From a virus, in IMG/VR virus record IMGVR_UViG_3300036820_000028, positions 1 to 46,899 of that record: a DNA stretch of 46,899 bases; one strand, 5' to 3'. A program made the position numbers and the translations under genes. The number at the start of each line of letters is the position of its first letter. The stretch's first letter is position 1. The notes under the pieces were generated by a model. The model ran no database searches. It had not been told where the DNA came from and worked only from the letters and a program-made list of their open reading frames with translations. Below, piece after piece: positions 1 to 6,285 of this stretch.

Positions 1-50
1 GGATTCGCGGCCCGGCGCAGGGTGGCCATTGCGCCCGGTTTTCTCGCGGC

Positions 51-127
51 GCGCCCGTAGCTCAGTTGGATAGAGCGCATGGCTACGAACCATGAGGTCG
101 GGAGTTCGAATCTCTCCGGGCGCGCCA
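51..127 (+). tRNA. Host tRNA-Arg (anticodon ACG)
   Basis: This is a canonical cloverleaf. The 7-bp acceptor stem GCGCCCG/CGGGCGC lies at 51-57 and 117-123, followed by G73 and an encoded CCA at 125-127. The anticodon loop is CTACGAA, giving anticodon ACG, and the T-loop TTCGAAT is standard. The gene is intact because the phage brings a copy of its 3' end. In the uninterrupted chromosome the CCA would be followed by the T-run now found after 46794. Confidence 0.97.
106..127. other. attL core (tRNA-Arg 3' end)
   Basis: The 22 bases from the T-arm through the CCA end of tRNA-Arg recur exactly at the other end of the element. This is the usual tyrosine-integrase target in a tRNA 3' end. The integrase gene ends 56 bp away and faces the site. 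Confidence 0.93.
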
Positions 128-183
128 ACAAACCCCTACTCAATCAGCAACTTAGCTCTCCCTCGCGTGCCGACGCGTGGAGA

Positions 184-1278
184 TTACGTGCGATTCCGCA
201 ATGGTTGCGTATCAGCGTGCCAAGGCTCGTTCGCCGAGACCGGGCCGCCGGCCAGCGCCGCGCATGCCTGCTCCAGCGTGCCCTGCTCCAGGTGGGCGTA
301 CCGCTGCGTCGTCCGGATGGACGAGTGACCGAGCCACTTGGACACCGTGTAGAGCGCCACACCGCGCCGTAGGAGCCGCGATGCGCACGTATGGCGGAGA
401 ATGTGAAGGTTAAGGTCTAGGAAGCCGCACGCGACCCGTACGAGGCCCCAGCGATGGCCCGCCCAGTCGTCGCTGCGGGTGCCGTGCAGCGGGTTCGCCA
501 GTAGCACCTCGGCGCACTCTCGAGCCCGGGGCGTCAGTGGCACCGAGCGAGCCGGCGCAGTCTTCGTGACGCCGGCGGGGAACCGCACGGCGATCCCATC
601 GCAGCGCTCGCGCGTGAGATGCTCCAGCGCCTCGCCGAGCCGGCACCCGGTGTCCAGCAGGAAGCCGAACAGCGCCGCCATGTACTGCCACTCGTCGCCA
701 CCTTGGATGCGCTCGATAGCCACGCACTTGCCTAGGAACTCACGCGCGCGGGCTTCCTCCGCGTCGCTCATGTACCGCTCGCGGATGTTCTTCTCGGCGA
801 GCTTCTCGGGGAACGCCACCATGGCCGGAAGGTCACCCTCCCGGTGAGCCTCGCGCAGCGTGACGCTCAGCACGGACAGCCTCCGGTTGACGGTCGCGGG
901 CGCCACGCCGGATTCGAGTGTGTCGTCGCGGTATTGCCTTAGGCGCTTGTAGTCGACCTCGGACAGAAGCCAATGGCCGATCTCGCGTTCCATGCGACGG
1001 ACCACGTACTTGAGCTGTATGTCCGAGCGTGAGTTCTTCCAACGGGAGACGTATGTGCGCTCCAGTGCCTCGCCCAGGTTGAATATGACACCCACCTTGC
1101 GGGCGAGCTGCGGCGCCTGACCACCCCCGCTCAGAAAGCGCCGTATGCGCTCCGCAGCGGCAGATTCAGCCACCTTCTCGGATTCCGTGGCAGCAATCCC
1201 CGTCGTGCGGCGAATGCGCGCACCGGTTCCGTCATGGAACTCGACGTGCCACTGGCCATCGCGTTTGAACAGCTTCAT
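184..1278 (-). CDS. int: Tyrosine recombinase / phage integrase
   Basis: A 364-residue site-specific recombinase that should join attP to the tRNA-Arg attB and, with help, excise the prophage. The catalytic set is visible: Arg at about 213 in TGCRLGEALEHL, a Lys in VTKTAPARS, HxxR at about 291-294 (HILRHT), His at about 317 (LGHSS) and the nucleophile Tyr at about 326 (QRYAHL). The N-terminal part looks like an arm-binding and core-binding (SAM-like) region. The ATG at 1278 is chosen over an upstream in-frame codon because it overlaps the stop of the lipoprotein gene (ATGA), indicating translational coupling. It is the last gene of a regulator-lipoprotein-integrase operon. No excisionase was recognised, though one of the small genes could serve. 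Confidence 0.95.
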   Translation of the reverse strand: MKLFKRDGQWHVEFHDGTGARIRRTTGIAATESEKVAESAAAERIRRFLSGGGQAPQLARKVGVIFNLGEALERTYVSRWKNSRSDIQLKYVVRRMEREIGHWLLSEVDYKRLRQYRDDTLESGVAPATVNRRLSVLSVTLREAHREGDLPAMVAFPEKLAEKNIRERYMSDAEEARAREFLGKCVAIERIQGGDEWQYMAALFGFLLDTGCRLGEALEHLTRERCDGIAVRFPAGVTKTAPARSVPLTPRARECAEVLLANPLHGTRSDDWAGHRWGLVRVACGFLDLNLHILRHTCASRLLRRGVALYTVSKWLGHSSIRTTQRYAHLEQGTLEQACAALAGGPVSANEPWHADTQPLRNRT

Positions 1279-1559
1279 GGTTGTTTCTCCACGATGACGG
1301 TATGCGCAGCCGGCCCCCACGTGGTCGCTTTGGCAGCACTGGCAATCACACACCGGAACACGAATGACTGCGACGCCATGGACTCGGGCTGCATTACGCG
1401 GCCCTTCGCGGCACAGAACCGGTTGCCTAGAAGCACCGCGTGGGCGGGCACTTCCGACAGCGGGACGATATATGCGTCTTTACCAAACTGCTGAATTGAA
1501 CCCACCGTCACACAGCCCGCGAGTGCGAGCACTGCGGGGATCATTGTGGAGCGTTTCAT
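1275..1559 (-). CDS. Small predicted lipoprotein in the lysogeny cassette
   Basis: A 94-residue protein beginning with a short basic N-terminus, a hydrophobic stretch and a lipobox ending in LAGC, so Cys15 is the likely lipidated residue after signal peptidase II cleavage. The rest is soluble with three further cysteines. An RBS (GGAGG, about 7 nt) precedes the ATG. The start overlaps the upstream regulator stop and the end overlaps the integrase start, both by ATGA. I do not recognise the family. Because it is wedged between a regulator and integrase it may be made in lysogens, where exported phage lipoproteins often block superinfection. That role is inference from position only. Confidence 0.8.
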   Translation of the reverse strand: MKRSTMIPAVLALAGCVTVGSIQQFGKDAYIVPLSEVPAHAVLLGNRFCAAKGRVMQPESMASQSFVFRCVIASAAKATTWGPAAHTVIVEKQP

Positions 1560-1924
1560 CGCTTGCCCTCCATTCGACCCTGAATCCGGTTGACCAGTGA
1601 TTTGCCATCGCTGGTCAGTGTGAGCTTGCGCAGCCGATAGTCGACCGCGTCCTGCTCGCTGTTGATGAGCCCGAGACCTTCGCGGCGCCGCCCTTCATCG
1701 TCCTTGTACGGGCCGGATGGTCCGAGCGATTGCACCATGCGGACGGTAGCCGTCGGGCCGATCTTCTTTGCGATCATGCCCTGGTCTACCTCGCCCGCAA
1801 TGGCCACTTCGAGCAACAAACGCGCATGGCGCAGCGTGGCACGCTCACCCATGGCGTCGTTGATTACCTCAAGAGCCGCCAGCAGCGCCGGAAGGCTCGC
1901 TTTCCCCTTCATTTCGGAAGTCAT
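1556..1924 (-). CDS. MarR-like winged-helix regulator
   Basis: A 122-residue protein with a MarR-type winged-helix layout. A helical N-terminus leads to a recognition-helix region around QGMIAKKIG and TVRMVQSLG. A wing region follows with GLGLINSEQDAVDYR, then RKLTLTSDGKSLVNRI, which matches the usual 'L.LT..G..L...I' end of MarR domains. The ATG at 1924 is preferred to a GTG at 1933 because AAGG lies about 8 nt upstream of it. It is the first gene of the cassette followed by the lipoprotein and integrase, with no gap. Likely roles are control of the cassette or of the early phage genes. It could be repressor or activator; the sequence does not say which. Confidence 0.75.
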   Translation of the reverse strand: MTSEMKGKASLPALLAALEVINDAMGERATLRHARLLLEVAIAGEVDQGMIAKKIGPTATVRMVQSLGPSGPYKDDEGRRREGLGLINSEQDAVDYRLRKLTLTSDGKSLVNRIQGRMEGKR

Positions 1925-2335
1925 GACAAGCACCTTTTTTGCTTTGCAATTTCACTGTGACAAGGAAATGCTTGCGGACTATCCATAGTTCCACAACCGC
2001 AAACAGTGCATCTTCGCACTCGTCCACGCGTGCGGTCAATCGCTCGCTGAATGTACCCCCAAACGTCGCCGGTTCTACGGCGCAATCAATCGCTCTCATC
2101 TCTGGTTTCTCTCTACCGGTTCTTACCGTGGCCGGCCTACGTCGCTACGTGGTGCCCGCGGACTGCGGGCAGGATGATCGCGTAGCTACTGCCTGTTGCG
2201 GCTGCAACGATACTGCTAACGCTAGTCGCCAAAACCAGACGGGGAGACTCTTGCGATGCCCGTCTAGTTTTAACAATGCGTAACAATGGGCAGGGAGAAG
2301 CGCCAAACCTGTCACGGAATGGCGCTTGACTCTGC
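1925..2335. other. Intergenic control region upstream of the lysogeny cassette
   Basis: About 410 bp without a convincing gene. It contains a terminator-like hairpin (2231-2271). It also holds a nested inverted repeat: inner arms TGCCCGC/GCGGGCA at 2153-2159 and 2165-2171, and outer near-matching arms GTCGCTACG/CGTAGCTAC at 2141-2149 and 2181-2189. The hairpin would end transcription from the early genes, so the cassette probably has its own promoter here. I see no strong sigma70 promoter; TTGACC near 2006 with a weak -10 is the best guess. The nested repeat is a candidate operator. A 76-codon reading frame (1869-2099) crosses the region but overlaps the regulator by more than 50 nt and is not called. 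Confidence 0.55.
2231..2271 (-). terminator. Terminator-like hairpin between early genes and lysogeny cassette
   Basis: Thirteen-base arms (AAAACTAGACGGG and CCCGTCTGGTTTT on the minus strand) pair with one G-T wobble around a 15-nt loop. The A-run and T-run at the ends make it a possible bidirectional Rho-independent terminator. Its 5' arm and loop share 12 bases (CGGGCATCGCAA) with the repeated leader element at 4552-4602. Confidence 0.65.
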
Positions 2336-2476
2336 CTACTGCTCCTTGGTTGGGGCGCCTTCGGCCGGCGCGTGACATCGACAGCATTCTCCGCCGTCAT
2401 ACCAGCACTCGCAGTGCTGCTCATCGTCCGACTTGGGACATGAAGTCTCCCAGTCGTGGGCGGTGTCGTCGCTCAT
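2336..2476 (-). CDS. Tiny Cys/His-rich protein, unknown
   Basis: A 46-residue acidic protein with six cysteines (13, 22, 24, 31, 32, 34) and histidines at 7, 21 and 35, a composition suggesting metal binding. The ATG overlaps the stop of the upstream 73-aa gene (ATGA), indicating coupling, and the terminator-like hairpin lies 65 bp downstream. No family is recognised. Short early T7-like genes commonly make host-takeover or anti-defence proteins, but nothing here identifies a target. Confidence 0.7.
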   Translation of the reverse strand: MSDDTAHDWETSCPKSDDEQHCECWYDGGECCRCHAPAEGAPTKEQ

Positions 2477-2694
2477 GCTGCCGCCGTGAGCAGCGACACG
2501 GGCGCCTGACGTGGACCTACGGTTGCATAGCGTTGGCCGGAGCCTGCCCAGTCGATCAGCTCGACATCGACCATCGTGTGATGCTCGTCAGCAAGCCAAC
2601 GTGCGCGTGCTGTTGCCTGAGAGACCTTGAAGCCGTAGTAACGGCCACGGACGTAGAAGCCGGGTAAACGTGGGGTTTCGGTGTGTGTTTGCAT
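2473..2694 (-). CDS. Hypothetical early protein (73 aa)
   Basis: A small soluble protein of unknown function. The N-terminal half is rich in Tyr, Arg and Gly around PGFYVRGRYYGFKVS. A GGGAG ribosome site sits 5 nt before the ATG. It follows the phosphoribosyltransferase-like gene by 9 bp and is coupled by ATGA to the Cys-rich protein, so all three are co-expressed. Confidence 0.75.
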   Translation of the reverse strand: MQTHTETPRLPGFYVRGRYYGFKVSQATARARWLADEHHTMVDVELIDWAGSGQRYATVGPRQAPVSLLTAAA

Positions 2695-2703
2695 GCTAGC
2701 TCC

Positions 2704-3114
2704 CTAGTACGAATAGGTGGGACCGGAGAACGTCGGGTGCATCGGGTCGCAGTACAGGAACGTGCCGCGATACTCGGACGTGTGGCCGTACCCTCCGCAG
2801 AGCATCCCGACGACATGGCGCACGCGGCGCAGTGTGCTTCCGCTGTCAATAAGGTCATCGACGAATACCCAGCTACCGCCGAGTTCTCCCTCGCAAAGAT
2901 TTCCGCTATGGGAGCCGTCGCTATCCTTGCGGACAATCAGGAAGGTTTTCCCGAATTCACGCGCGAGCAGCGGAGCAACCAACGCACCAGACAAACCAGT
3001 GCCTACTAGCGTGTCGTATGTGTGGACATCTAGGCATACCTCGCGGGCCTTCTGAACGATTGCTTCAGGCTCGAATAGCGCCTGCTTGAGGTAACCTGCG
3101 TGCGGACGGATCAC
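2704..3114 (-). CDS. Phosphoribosyltransferase-like protein
   Basis: A 136-residue protein with the type I PRTase signature VFVDDLIDSGSTL at about residues 83-95, where the paired acidic residues and the following loop bind PRPP and its phosphate. Upstream, TLVGTGLSGALVAPLLAR resembles the PPi-loop region (residues 35-52), followed by a central strand with FLIVRK. It is short for a full PRTase and lacks an obvious hood domain. The GTG start overlaps the stop of a 31-aa membrane peptide by GTGA. It may salvage nucleobases, alter nucleotide or NAD precursors, or act against a host defence; the substrate cannot be read from sequence. The fold assignment is firm, the role is not. Confidence 0.85.
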   Translation of the reverse strand: MIRPHAGYLKQALFEPEAIVQKAREVCLDVHTYDTLVGTGLSGALVAPLLAREFGKTFLIVRKDSDGSHSGNLCEGELGGSWVFVDDLIDSGSTLRRVRHVVGMLCGGYGHTSEYRGTFLYCDPMHPTFSGPTYSY

Positions 3115-3206
3115 GCTTCACCACCCGCGCCAGTGCGCATGAAGGAACCCGCGAGGATTGCGAAGGGAAGCGACAGCAGGCACCAGAGGATCACTAGCGT
3201 AATCAT
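3111..3206 (-). CDS. 31-aa single-span membrane peptide
   Basis: A very small gene whose product is mostly one hydrophobic segment (residues 2-20, ending FAILAG) with a short basic and acidic tail. It is supported by overlap on both sides: its ATG overlaps the stop of the 27-aa gene before it (ATGA) and its TGA overlaps the GTG start of the PRTase-like gene. No family is recognised. Confidence 0.65.
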   Translation of the reverse strand: MITLVILWCLLSLPFAILAGSFMRTGAGGEA

Positions 3207-3286
3207 CGGCGCACCGCTGCGGCGTACCACAACGCCCATTGCCAAGCGGGAATCATGACTCCGTTGATGGGTTTGTCTGTGTTCAC
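3203..3286 (-). CDS. 27-aa Trp-rich micropeptide
   Basis: A 27-residue reading frame with a GTG start behind a strong ribosome site (GGAGG, 7 nt upstream). It is wedged by 4-nt overlaps between the 57-aa and 31-aa genes. The middle part contains PAWQWALWYAAAV, which could be a short amphipathic or membrane-associated helix. The RBS and the overlaps are the evidence that it is translated. It may also act as a translational bridge for the next gene. Confidence 0.55.
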   Translation of the reverse strand: MNTDKPINGVMIPAWQWALWYAAAVRR

Positions 3287-3456
3287 GGTTGCACCTCCTG
3301 GCCGCACAGCAGGCACTTACGCGGCCCGGTGCAAGGAATGGTTCCGCTGTATGCGAAGCGGTGATTGGTTCCCGGCAGACGCTCTCCCGGCCGATACACG
3401 GCCAACGTGCGCGGGCAATCGCCTAGTGGCGTTTTGTCGATGGGCGTATAGCTCAC
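3283..3456 (-). CDS. 57-aa Cys-containing early protein
   Basis: A 57-residue protein with cysteines at 14, 42, 48 and 51, the last two forming a CxxC near the C-terminus (KCLLCGQ), suggesting a small zinc-binding knuckle. The GTG start is preceded by GAGGTG and overlaps the stop of the upstream 47-aa gene. Its own stop overlaps the GTG of the 27-aa gene. No family is recognised. Confidence 0.65.
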   Translation of the reverse strand: MSYTPIDKTPLGDCPRTLAVYRPGERLPGTNHRFAYSGTIPCTGPRKCLLCGQEVQP

Positions 3457-3596
3457 GACCGCACCTCACGACGGCGGAAGCACAACGGGAATCCCTGAAC
3501 GTTCTCTAACGTGGCCACGCGGTATCGCATGGTGCGCCTTTGGGCATTTGCTGCGATCACAGCAGCGCGGAAAGCGGGTGATTGACGGTAAGACAT
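3453..3596 (-). CDS. 47-aa basic early protein
   Basis: A 47-residue, strongly basic protein beginning MSYRQSPAFRAAV. The ATG at 3596 is chosen because GGAG lies 8 nt upstream; a longer frame from 3647 has no ribosome site. It is the first of four tiny genes chained by 4-nt overlaps down to the PRTase-like gene. Function unknown; its charge would fit nucleic-acid or acidic-protein binding. Confidence 0.6.
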   Translation of the reverse strand: MSYRQSPAFRAAVIAANAQRRTMRYRVATLENVQGFPLCFRRREVRS

Positions 3597-3663
3597 TGTG
3601 ATAACTCCAGTGGCGCGGGATGCACCGTCGAGAGCACGCGCGGGCATGCTCTCTGCGGTACAC

Positions 3664-4047
3664 CTAGGCCGCTTGTGCTAGTTCGGATTCGTCGGTTGTC
3701 TCGACGACAGCAAACTGTTCCTCTTGAGTGATATGGCGCACCTTGGAGCGCTCAAGGAACCCTAGGAACGGATGCCACTTCCCGTAGTACATCGTTACGC
3801 TTTTGAGCTTGTGGTCGATTGCCCACGTCAGGTAAGCCTCGATTACCTGTTTCGTTGTCCTGTCGGACGCGGTATGACGCGGCAACACGTATCGCGGCTT
3901 GAGCGGCCTATCGGGCTTGCATATGCGCCAGTTACGGCCGTTCGCGATGCTGCGCGCGTTGTCTGCGCGGTCATCACATGCGGTATCAGCGACGTCGCTG
4001 TGATGCTCGTAGGCTCTAGCCTTCGTATCCCATAGTTGCAATTGCAT
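3664..4047 (-). CDS. Hypothetical early protein (127 aa)
   Basis: A 127-residue soluble protein not recognised as any family. The N-terminal third is polar (several Asp and Arg) and the C-terminal part, from TTKQVIEAYLTWAID onward, looks like a small alpha/beta domain ending in an acidic tail. A TGGAGA ribosome site precedes the ATG. The upstream gap carries one copy of the recurrent CGTTCC-type motif (about 4071-4086). Like its neighbours it should be expressed right after entry. Confidence 0.75.
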   Translation of the reverse strand: MQLQLWDTKARAYEHHSDVADTACDDRADNARSIANGRNWRICKPDRPLKPRYVLPRHTASDRTTKQVIEAYLTWAIDHKLKSVTMYYGKWHPFLGFLERSKVRHITQEEQFAVVETTDESELAQAA

Positions 4048-4076
4048 GGTTGTCTCCAGTGTGAATTGAGTGCGGA

Positions 4077-4319
4077 TTAGGAACGTTTAGACGCACGTTC
4101 GGCGCGGATGGCGAAAGGCAACTTGAGCATTACTTGCTCATCCGTCAGCCCGTCCAGTTCAACTAGACACGTTGCGCCATCTTTGTCCTGAGCCAGGATC
4201 GTGCGGGCCTTGCCGATGCGCCCCTTAAAGTCTCGGTGCGTGTGCTTGTAAATGAGCCGCAGCGCTGCAGGTCGGTGTGTGGATTCCCCTTCGCAGACGT
4301 ACTTGCTGGCGTGGCTCAT
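4077..4319 (-). CDS. Hypothetical early protein (80 aa)
   Basis: An 80-residue protein starting at the ATG that overlaps the stop of the upstream 66-aa gene (ATGA). The frame extends five codons further up, but the overlap favours 4319. It is rich in Lys, Arg and Thr, with a C-terminal stretch LVELDGLTDEQVMLKLPFAIRAERA. No domain recognised. Confidence 0.7.
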   Translation of the reverse strand: MSHASKYVCEGESTHRPAALRLIYKHTHRDFKGRIGKARTILAQDKDGATCLVELDGLTDEQVMLKLPFAIRAERASKRS

Positions 4320-4516
4320 GACTGCACACCGCAAGCCTTCAGGAAGCGTTCACGGTCGAAGCGTGGATTGGTGGCAGCTAGCTCGTTACAGAATCGGACT
4401 GACGCGCGGTCAATCACTTCGTTGGCCGCTTCTCTGGCCGATGCTGGCCACATAGGAGAGACGGGCCGAGAATCTTTCAGCGCTGCTGCGATCAATACGA
4501 AGTCTTTACGAGTCAT
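4316..4516 (-). CDS. Small phage protein of the MTRKDF type (66 aa)
   Basis: A 66-residue helical protein beginning MTRKDFVLIAAALKDSRP. This N-terminus resembles a family of small uncharacterised proteins common in phages and plasmids of proteobacteria ('MTRKDFELIA.ALK'). It carries a second helix around ASVRFCNELAATNPRFDRERFL. It lies directly behind the first copy of the repeated structured leader, whose 3' end is about 35 bp from the ATG. Function unknown. Confidence 0.78.
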   Translation of the reverse strand: MTRKDFVLIAAALKDSRPVSPMWPASAREAANEVIDRASVRFCNELAATNPRFDRERFLKACGVQS

Positions 4517-4602
4517 GGTTCATTACCCCTTGTGTGTAGGAACGTGGAAAACCTTAGGCAAACTCTCGGGCACCATTGCGATGCCCGATGGTTTGACGTT
4601 GG
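4517..4602 (-). promoter_or_regulatory. Structured leader element, copy A
   Basis: The 51-base block 4552-4602 starts immediately after the stop codon of the upstream gene and matches 5277-5328. On the minus strand it folds with an inner stem TCGGGCA/TGCCCGA (positions 4588-4582 and 4572-4566) inside an outer CAAAC/GTTTG stem, followed by the invariant CCTAAGG. In copy B the inner stem keeps its pairing although two base pairs differ, which argues for a conserved RNA structure. Candidates are an RNase III-type processing site between early genes (as in T7) or a translational control element. Confidence 0.6.
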
Positions 4603-4815
4603 TTAGAATTGAACGACGTGCGCCAGCTCGTCCGCGCTCAACTTTCCGTAAGCGGCATCAATCCGGCCTACGTAGGTATGGACGCCACGACAGCGCGTGA
4701 GCTGGAGCATGTGCGCCGCGTCTCTATTCGACTCCCAAAGCGACTGAAGGTATGTGCTCGCGTCCATGGTGCGATTGAGAATCGCGGTATCTTCGGGTGT
4801 GTGTTCAACGTGCAT
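4603..4815 (-). CDS. Hypothetical early protein (70 aa)
   Basis: A 70-residue, mostly helical polar protein; His- and Asp-rich N-terminus, then NRDAAHMLQLTRCRGVHTY. GAGG precedes the ATG by about 9 nt. The stop codon abuts leader copy A. No family recognised. Confidence 0.65.
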   Translation of the reverse strand: MHVEHTPEDTAILNRTMDASTYLQSLWESNRDAAHMLQLTRCRGVHTYVGRIDAAYGKLSADELAHVVQF

Positions 4816-4851
4816 GTGTGCAAAACCTCAATGTGTGCGAATCCGAAACCT

Positions 4852-5022
4852 TCAAGCCGCGCGACGAGCCGTCAAGTGCGCCCGGATGTACTCCGCAAGT
4901 GCGCTCTCATCGCCCGACGCGTGCCATGCTTGCCAGAATGCCGCGCGTTGCTCGTCTGTCGTGTGCTCTTGCACCGCGTAAGACGTACCCTGTCGAAACG
5001 ATTGGTAGTCTGTGTATTTCAC
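4852..5022 (-). CDS. 56-aa early protein
   Basis: A 56-residue protein starting at a GTG with AGGAG about 8 nt upstream. The start overlaps the stop of the 71-aa gene before it (GTGA). The sequence is helical and Trp/Gln/Ala-rich (EQRAAFWQAWHASGD), with an acidic middle and a basic end. Unknown function. Confidence 0.65.
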   Translation of the reverse strand: MKYTDYQSFRQGTSYAVQEHTTDEQRAAFWQAWHASGDESALAEYIRAHLTARRAA

Positions 5023-5234
5023 GGATAGAACTCCTGAGCAACCGTGTAACCAAGGGCGGCGATCTCATCACATACATCCTTGGGCAATGAGAACGCACCG
5101 TCATAGTCCGATAGGCTCATCCCATCAAACCAAAGCCCTCCGCCTTCGCTACCGTCTTTGCGTTCCCAGTAGCCGTAAGACGTGGACGGTGAAATGGCGC
5201 AACGTGATGCTTTCAACGTGTACTCATGTGTCAT
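5019..5234 (-). CDS. Hypothetical early protein (71 aa)
   Basis: A 71-residue acidic protein with aromatic patches (TSYGYWERKDGSEGGGLWFDG) and no recognised domain. A GGAG lies 5 nt before the ATG. It follows structured leader copy B and is coupled by GTGA to the 56-aa gene. Small acidic early proteins in T7-like phages include DNA mimics and host-enzyme inhibitors; this one cannot be assigned. Confidence 0.72.
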   Translation of the reverse strand: MTHEYTLKASRCAISPSTSYGYWERKDGSEGGGLWFDGMSLSDYDGAFSLPKDVCDEIAALGYTVAQEFYP

Positions 5235-5329
5235 GTGTGCTCCGTAGTGGAAACCTTAGAGCGTCGCAGACGCTCCCCTTAGGCAAACTCGCGAGCACCG
5301 TTAGAGATGCTCGCTGATTTGACGTTGGC
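5235..5329 (-). promoter_or_regulatory. Structured leader element, copy B
   Basis: Block 5277-5328 repeats copy A, starting just after the stop of the preceding gene. The inner stem is GCGAGCA/TGCTCGC (5314-5308 and 5297-5291), with two covarying pairs relative to copy A. The outer stem is reduced to CAAA/TTTG. An additional hairpin GAGCGTC-TGC-GACGCTC (5275-5259) with a second CCTAAGG-like flank is inserted downstream. The following gene starts about 25 bp after this hairpin. Confidence 0.6.
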
Positions 5330-5533
5330 TCAGTACACCGCGCCCGGCTCAAGCTCATCCTCATGCGTGTGTACGTACTTGACCTTGCGCGTCCAGCCTT
5401 GAACAGCAGTCATGCCCGCTGACGTTCCTTGCTCGGGAGCCATCCGTTTGAATCGCTCGCGAAACTCCATCACGTTGAAGTCACGGCGGTCGCCGGTTTG
5501 ATTAGCAATCGTGGGTTTGCCAGAGAGTCTCAT
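5330..5533 (-). CDS. Hypothetical early protein (67 aa)
   Basis: A 67-residue protein starting at MRLSGKP (ATG at 5533). The longer frame to 5581 would overlap the preceding 35-aa gene. Polar, with a basic middle (FRERFKRM) and an acidic C-terminus. No domain recognised. It is the second gene of the early region and its stop abuts leader copy B. Confidence 0.7.
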   Translation of the reverse strand: MRLSGKPTIANQTGDRRDFNVMEFRERFKRMAPEQGTSAGMTAVQGWTRKVKYVHTHEDELEPGAVY

Positions 5534-5543
5534 GTGCGTTATC

Positions 5544-5651
5544 TCAGTATGTGCGGAAGCGGAACGGCCAGAGCGCACCAATGGTGCGAATCACCCTGTC
5601 GCCTATGTACCAGCCGGTAATGGCGCAAGCCAGGACGATGATTGAGACCAT
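5544..5651 (-). CDS. 35-aa membrane peptide, first early gene
   Basis: A 35-residue peptide with one hydrophobic segment at residues 2-17 (IIVLACAITGWYIG) and a basic, aromatic C-terminus. An AGG-type ribosome site lies 8-9 nt before the ATG. It is the first reading frame downstream of the putative early promoter at 5874-5902. Its short length lowers confidence. Confidence 0.55.
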   Translation of the reverse strand: MVSIIVLACAITGWYIGDRVIRTIGALWPFRFRTY

Positions 5652-5873
5652 GTGTGATTACCTCGCATGATGAAGCACTCTGTAGTGAGTGCTTTACGAT
5701 GCGGCGCAATGAGCTGTATTGTCGAAAGCCCATTGCGCAGCTATCTCCATGTGGTGTTCCGGGTGGGCGTCCTATGCCTCTATCGTCATCATCCAGTGCC
5801 ATTACCCTGTCGGACGTCTCGGACACTCTGTCGTGTCGTCATCAAGCCGAGCGGTTTCCTACCGCGTGCAGCA

Positions 5874-5902
5874 AAGGTAATCGCACACAGTGCGGATGTC
5901 AA
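5874..5902 (-). promoter_or_regulatory. Candidate host sigma70 early promoter
   Basis: On the minus strand a perfect -35 (TTGACA, 5902-5897) and a 17-bp spacer precede TACCTT (5879-5874), which keeps the three most important -10 positions. It points at the early gene cluster starting at 5651. The -35 lies inside one copy of the recurrent CGTTnnnnATCCGCACT motif. Confidence 0.5.
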
Positions 5903-6165
5903 ACGATTGTGGAAGCGAAATAACACCGGAGCAGGTAACTGATTGAATCCAGGTTGAATTTAGTCGATATTCGGTACATATCCCGAATTGCCAGGGCGAG
6001 CCATCACGTACACATTAGGTGTGCATGCGCTGCACTCGACGGTGCGCTATGCGCTCCTGCTCGCTTCGCTCGCTAGACATACCAGAATTGAGCACTCTGC
6101 TCAGGTAGACAATTGAACGCAAGCTGTTGATAGTACAGTCTATTGTCGATTGTCTCAGTAGTGAA

Positions 6166-6229
6166 ATTATAGTCTAAGTGCTTGATATCGTTCATTGTTA
6201 GGAAATGGCGCTATAGCTAAGTGCTTGAT
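6166..6229 (-). repeat. Direct repeat of a TATA-box-containing unit
   Basis: On the minus strand ATCAAGCACTTAG recurs at 6186-6174 and 6229-6217, each followed by a TATA-like sequence (TATAAT at 6171-6166; CTATAG at 6216-6211). A third TATA-like sequence occurs about 42 bp further up (near 6258). The spacing suggests tandem early promoters, as in T7 A1-A3, but the -35 elements are weak. Confidence 0.4.
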
Positions 6230-6285
6230 TCCATTGATGCTCAATCTAACAGCCTATAGGTATACATGAGGGTACACATAAACGA

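Noticed and set aside
1869-2099. 76-codon frame upstream of the regulator
   Set aside because: It overlaps the regulator by more than 50 nt and its end is low-complexity; it lacks a clear ribosome site and resembles nothing known.
2137-2424. 95-codon frame across the Cys-rich gene and terminator
   Set aside because: It is out of frame with the coupled 46-aa gene and runs through a hairpin; composition is not protein-like.
5539-5826. 95-codon minus-strand frame at the start of the early region
   Set aside because: His/Arg-rich composition, and it covers the better supported 35-aa gene and two hairpins in another frame.
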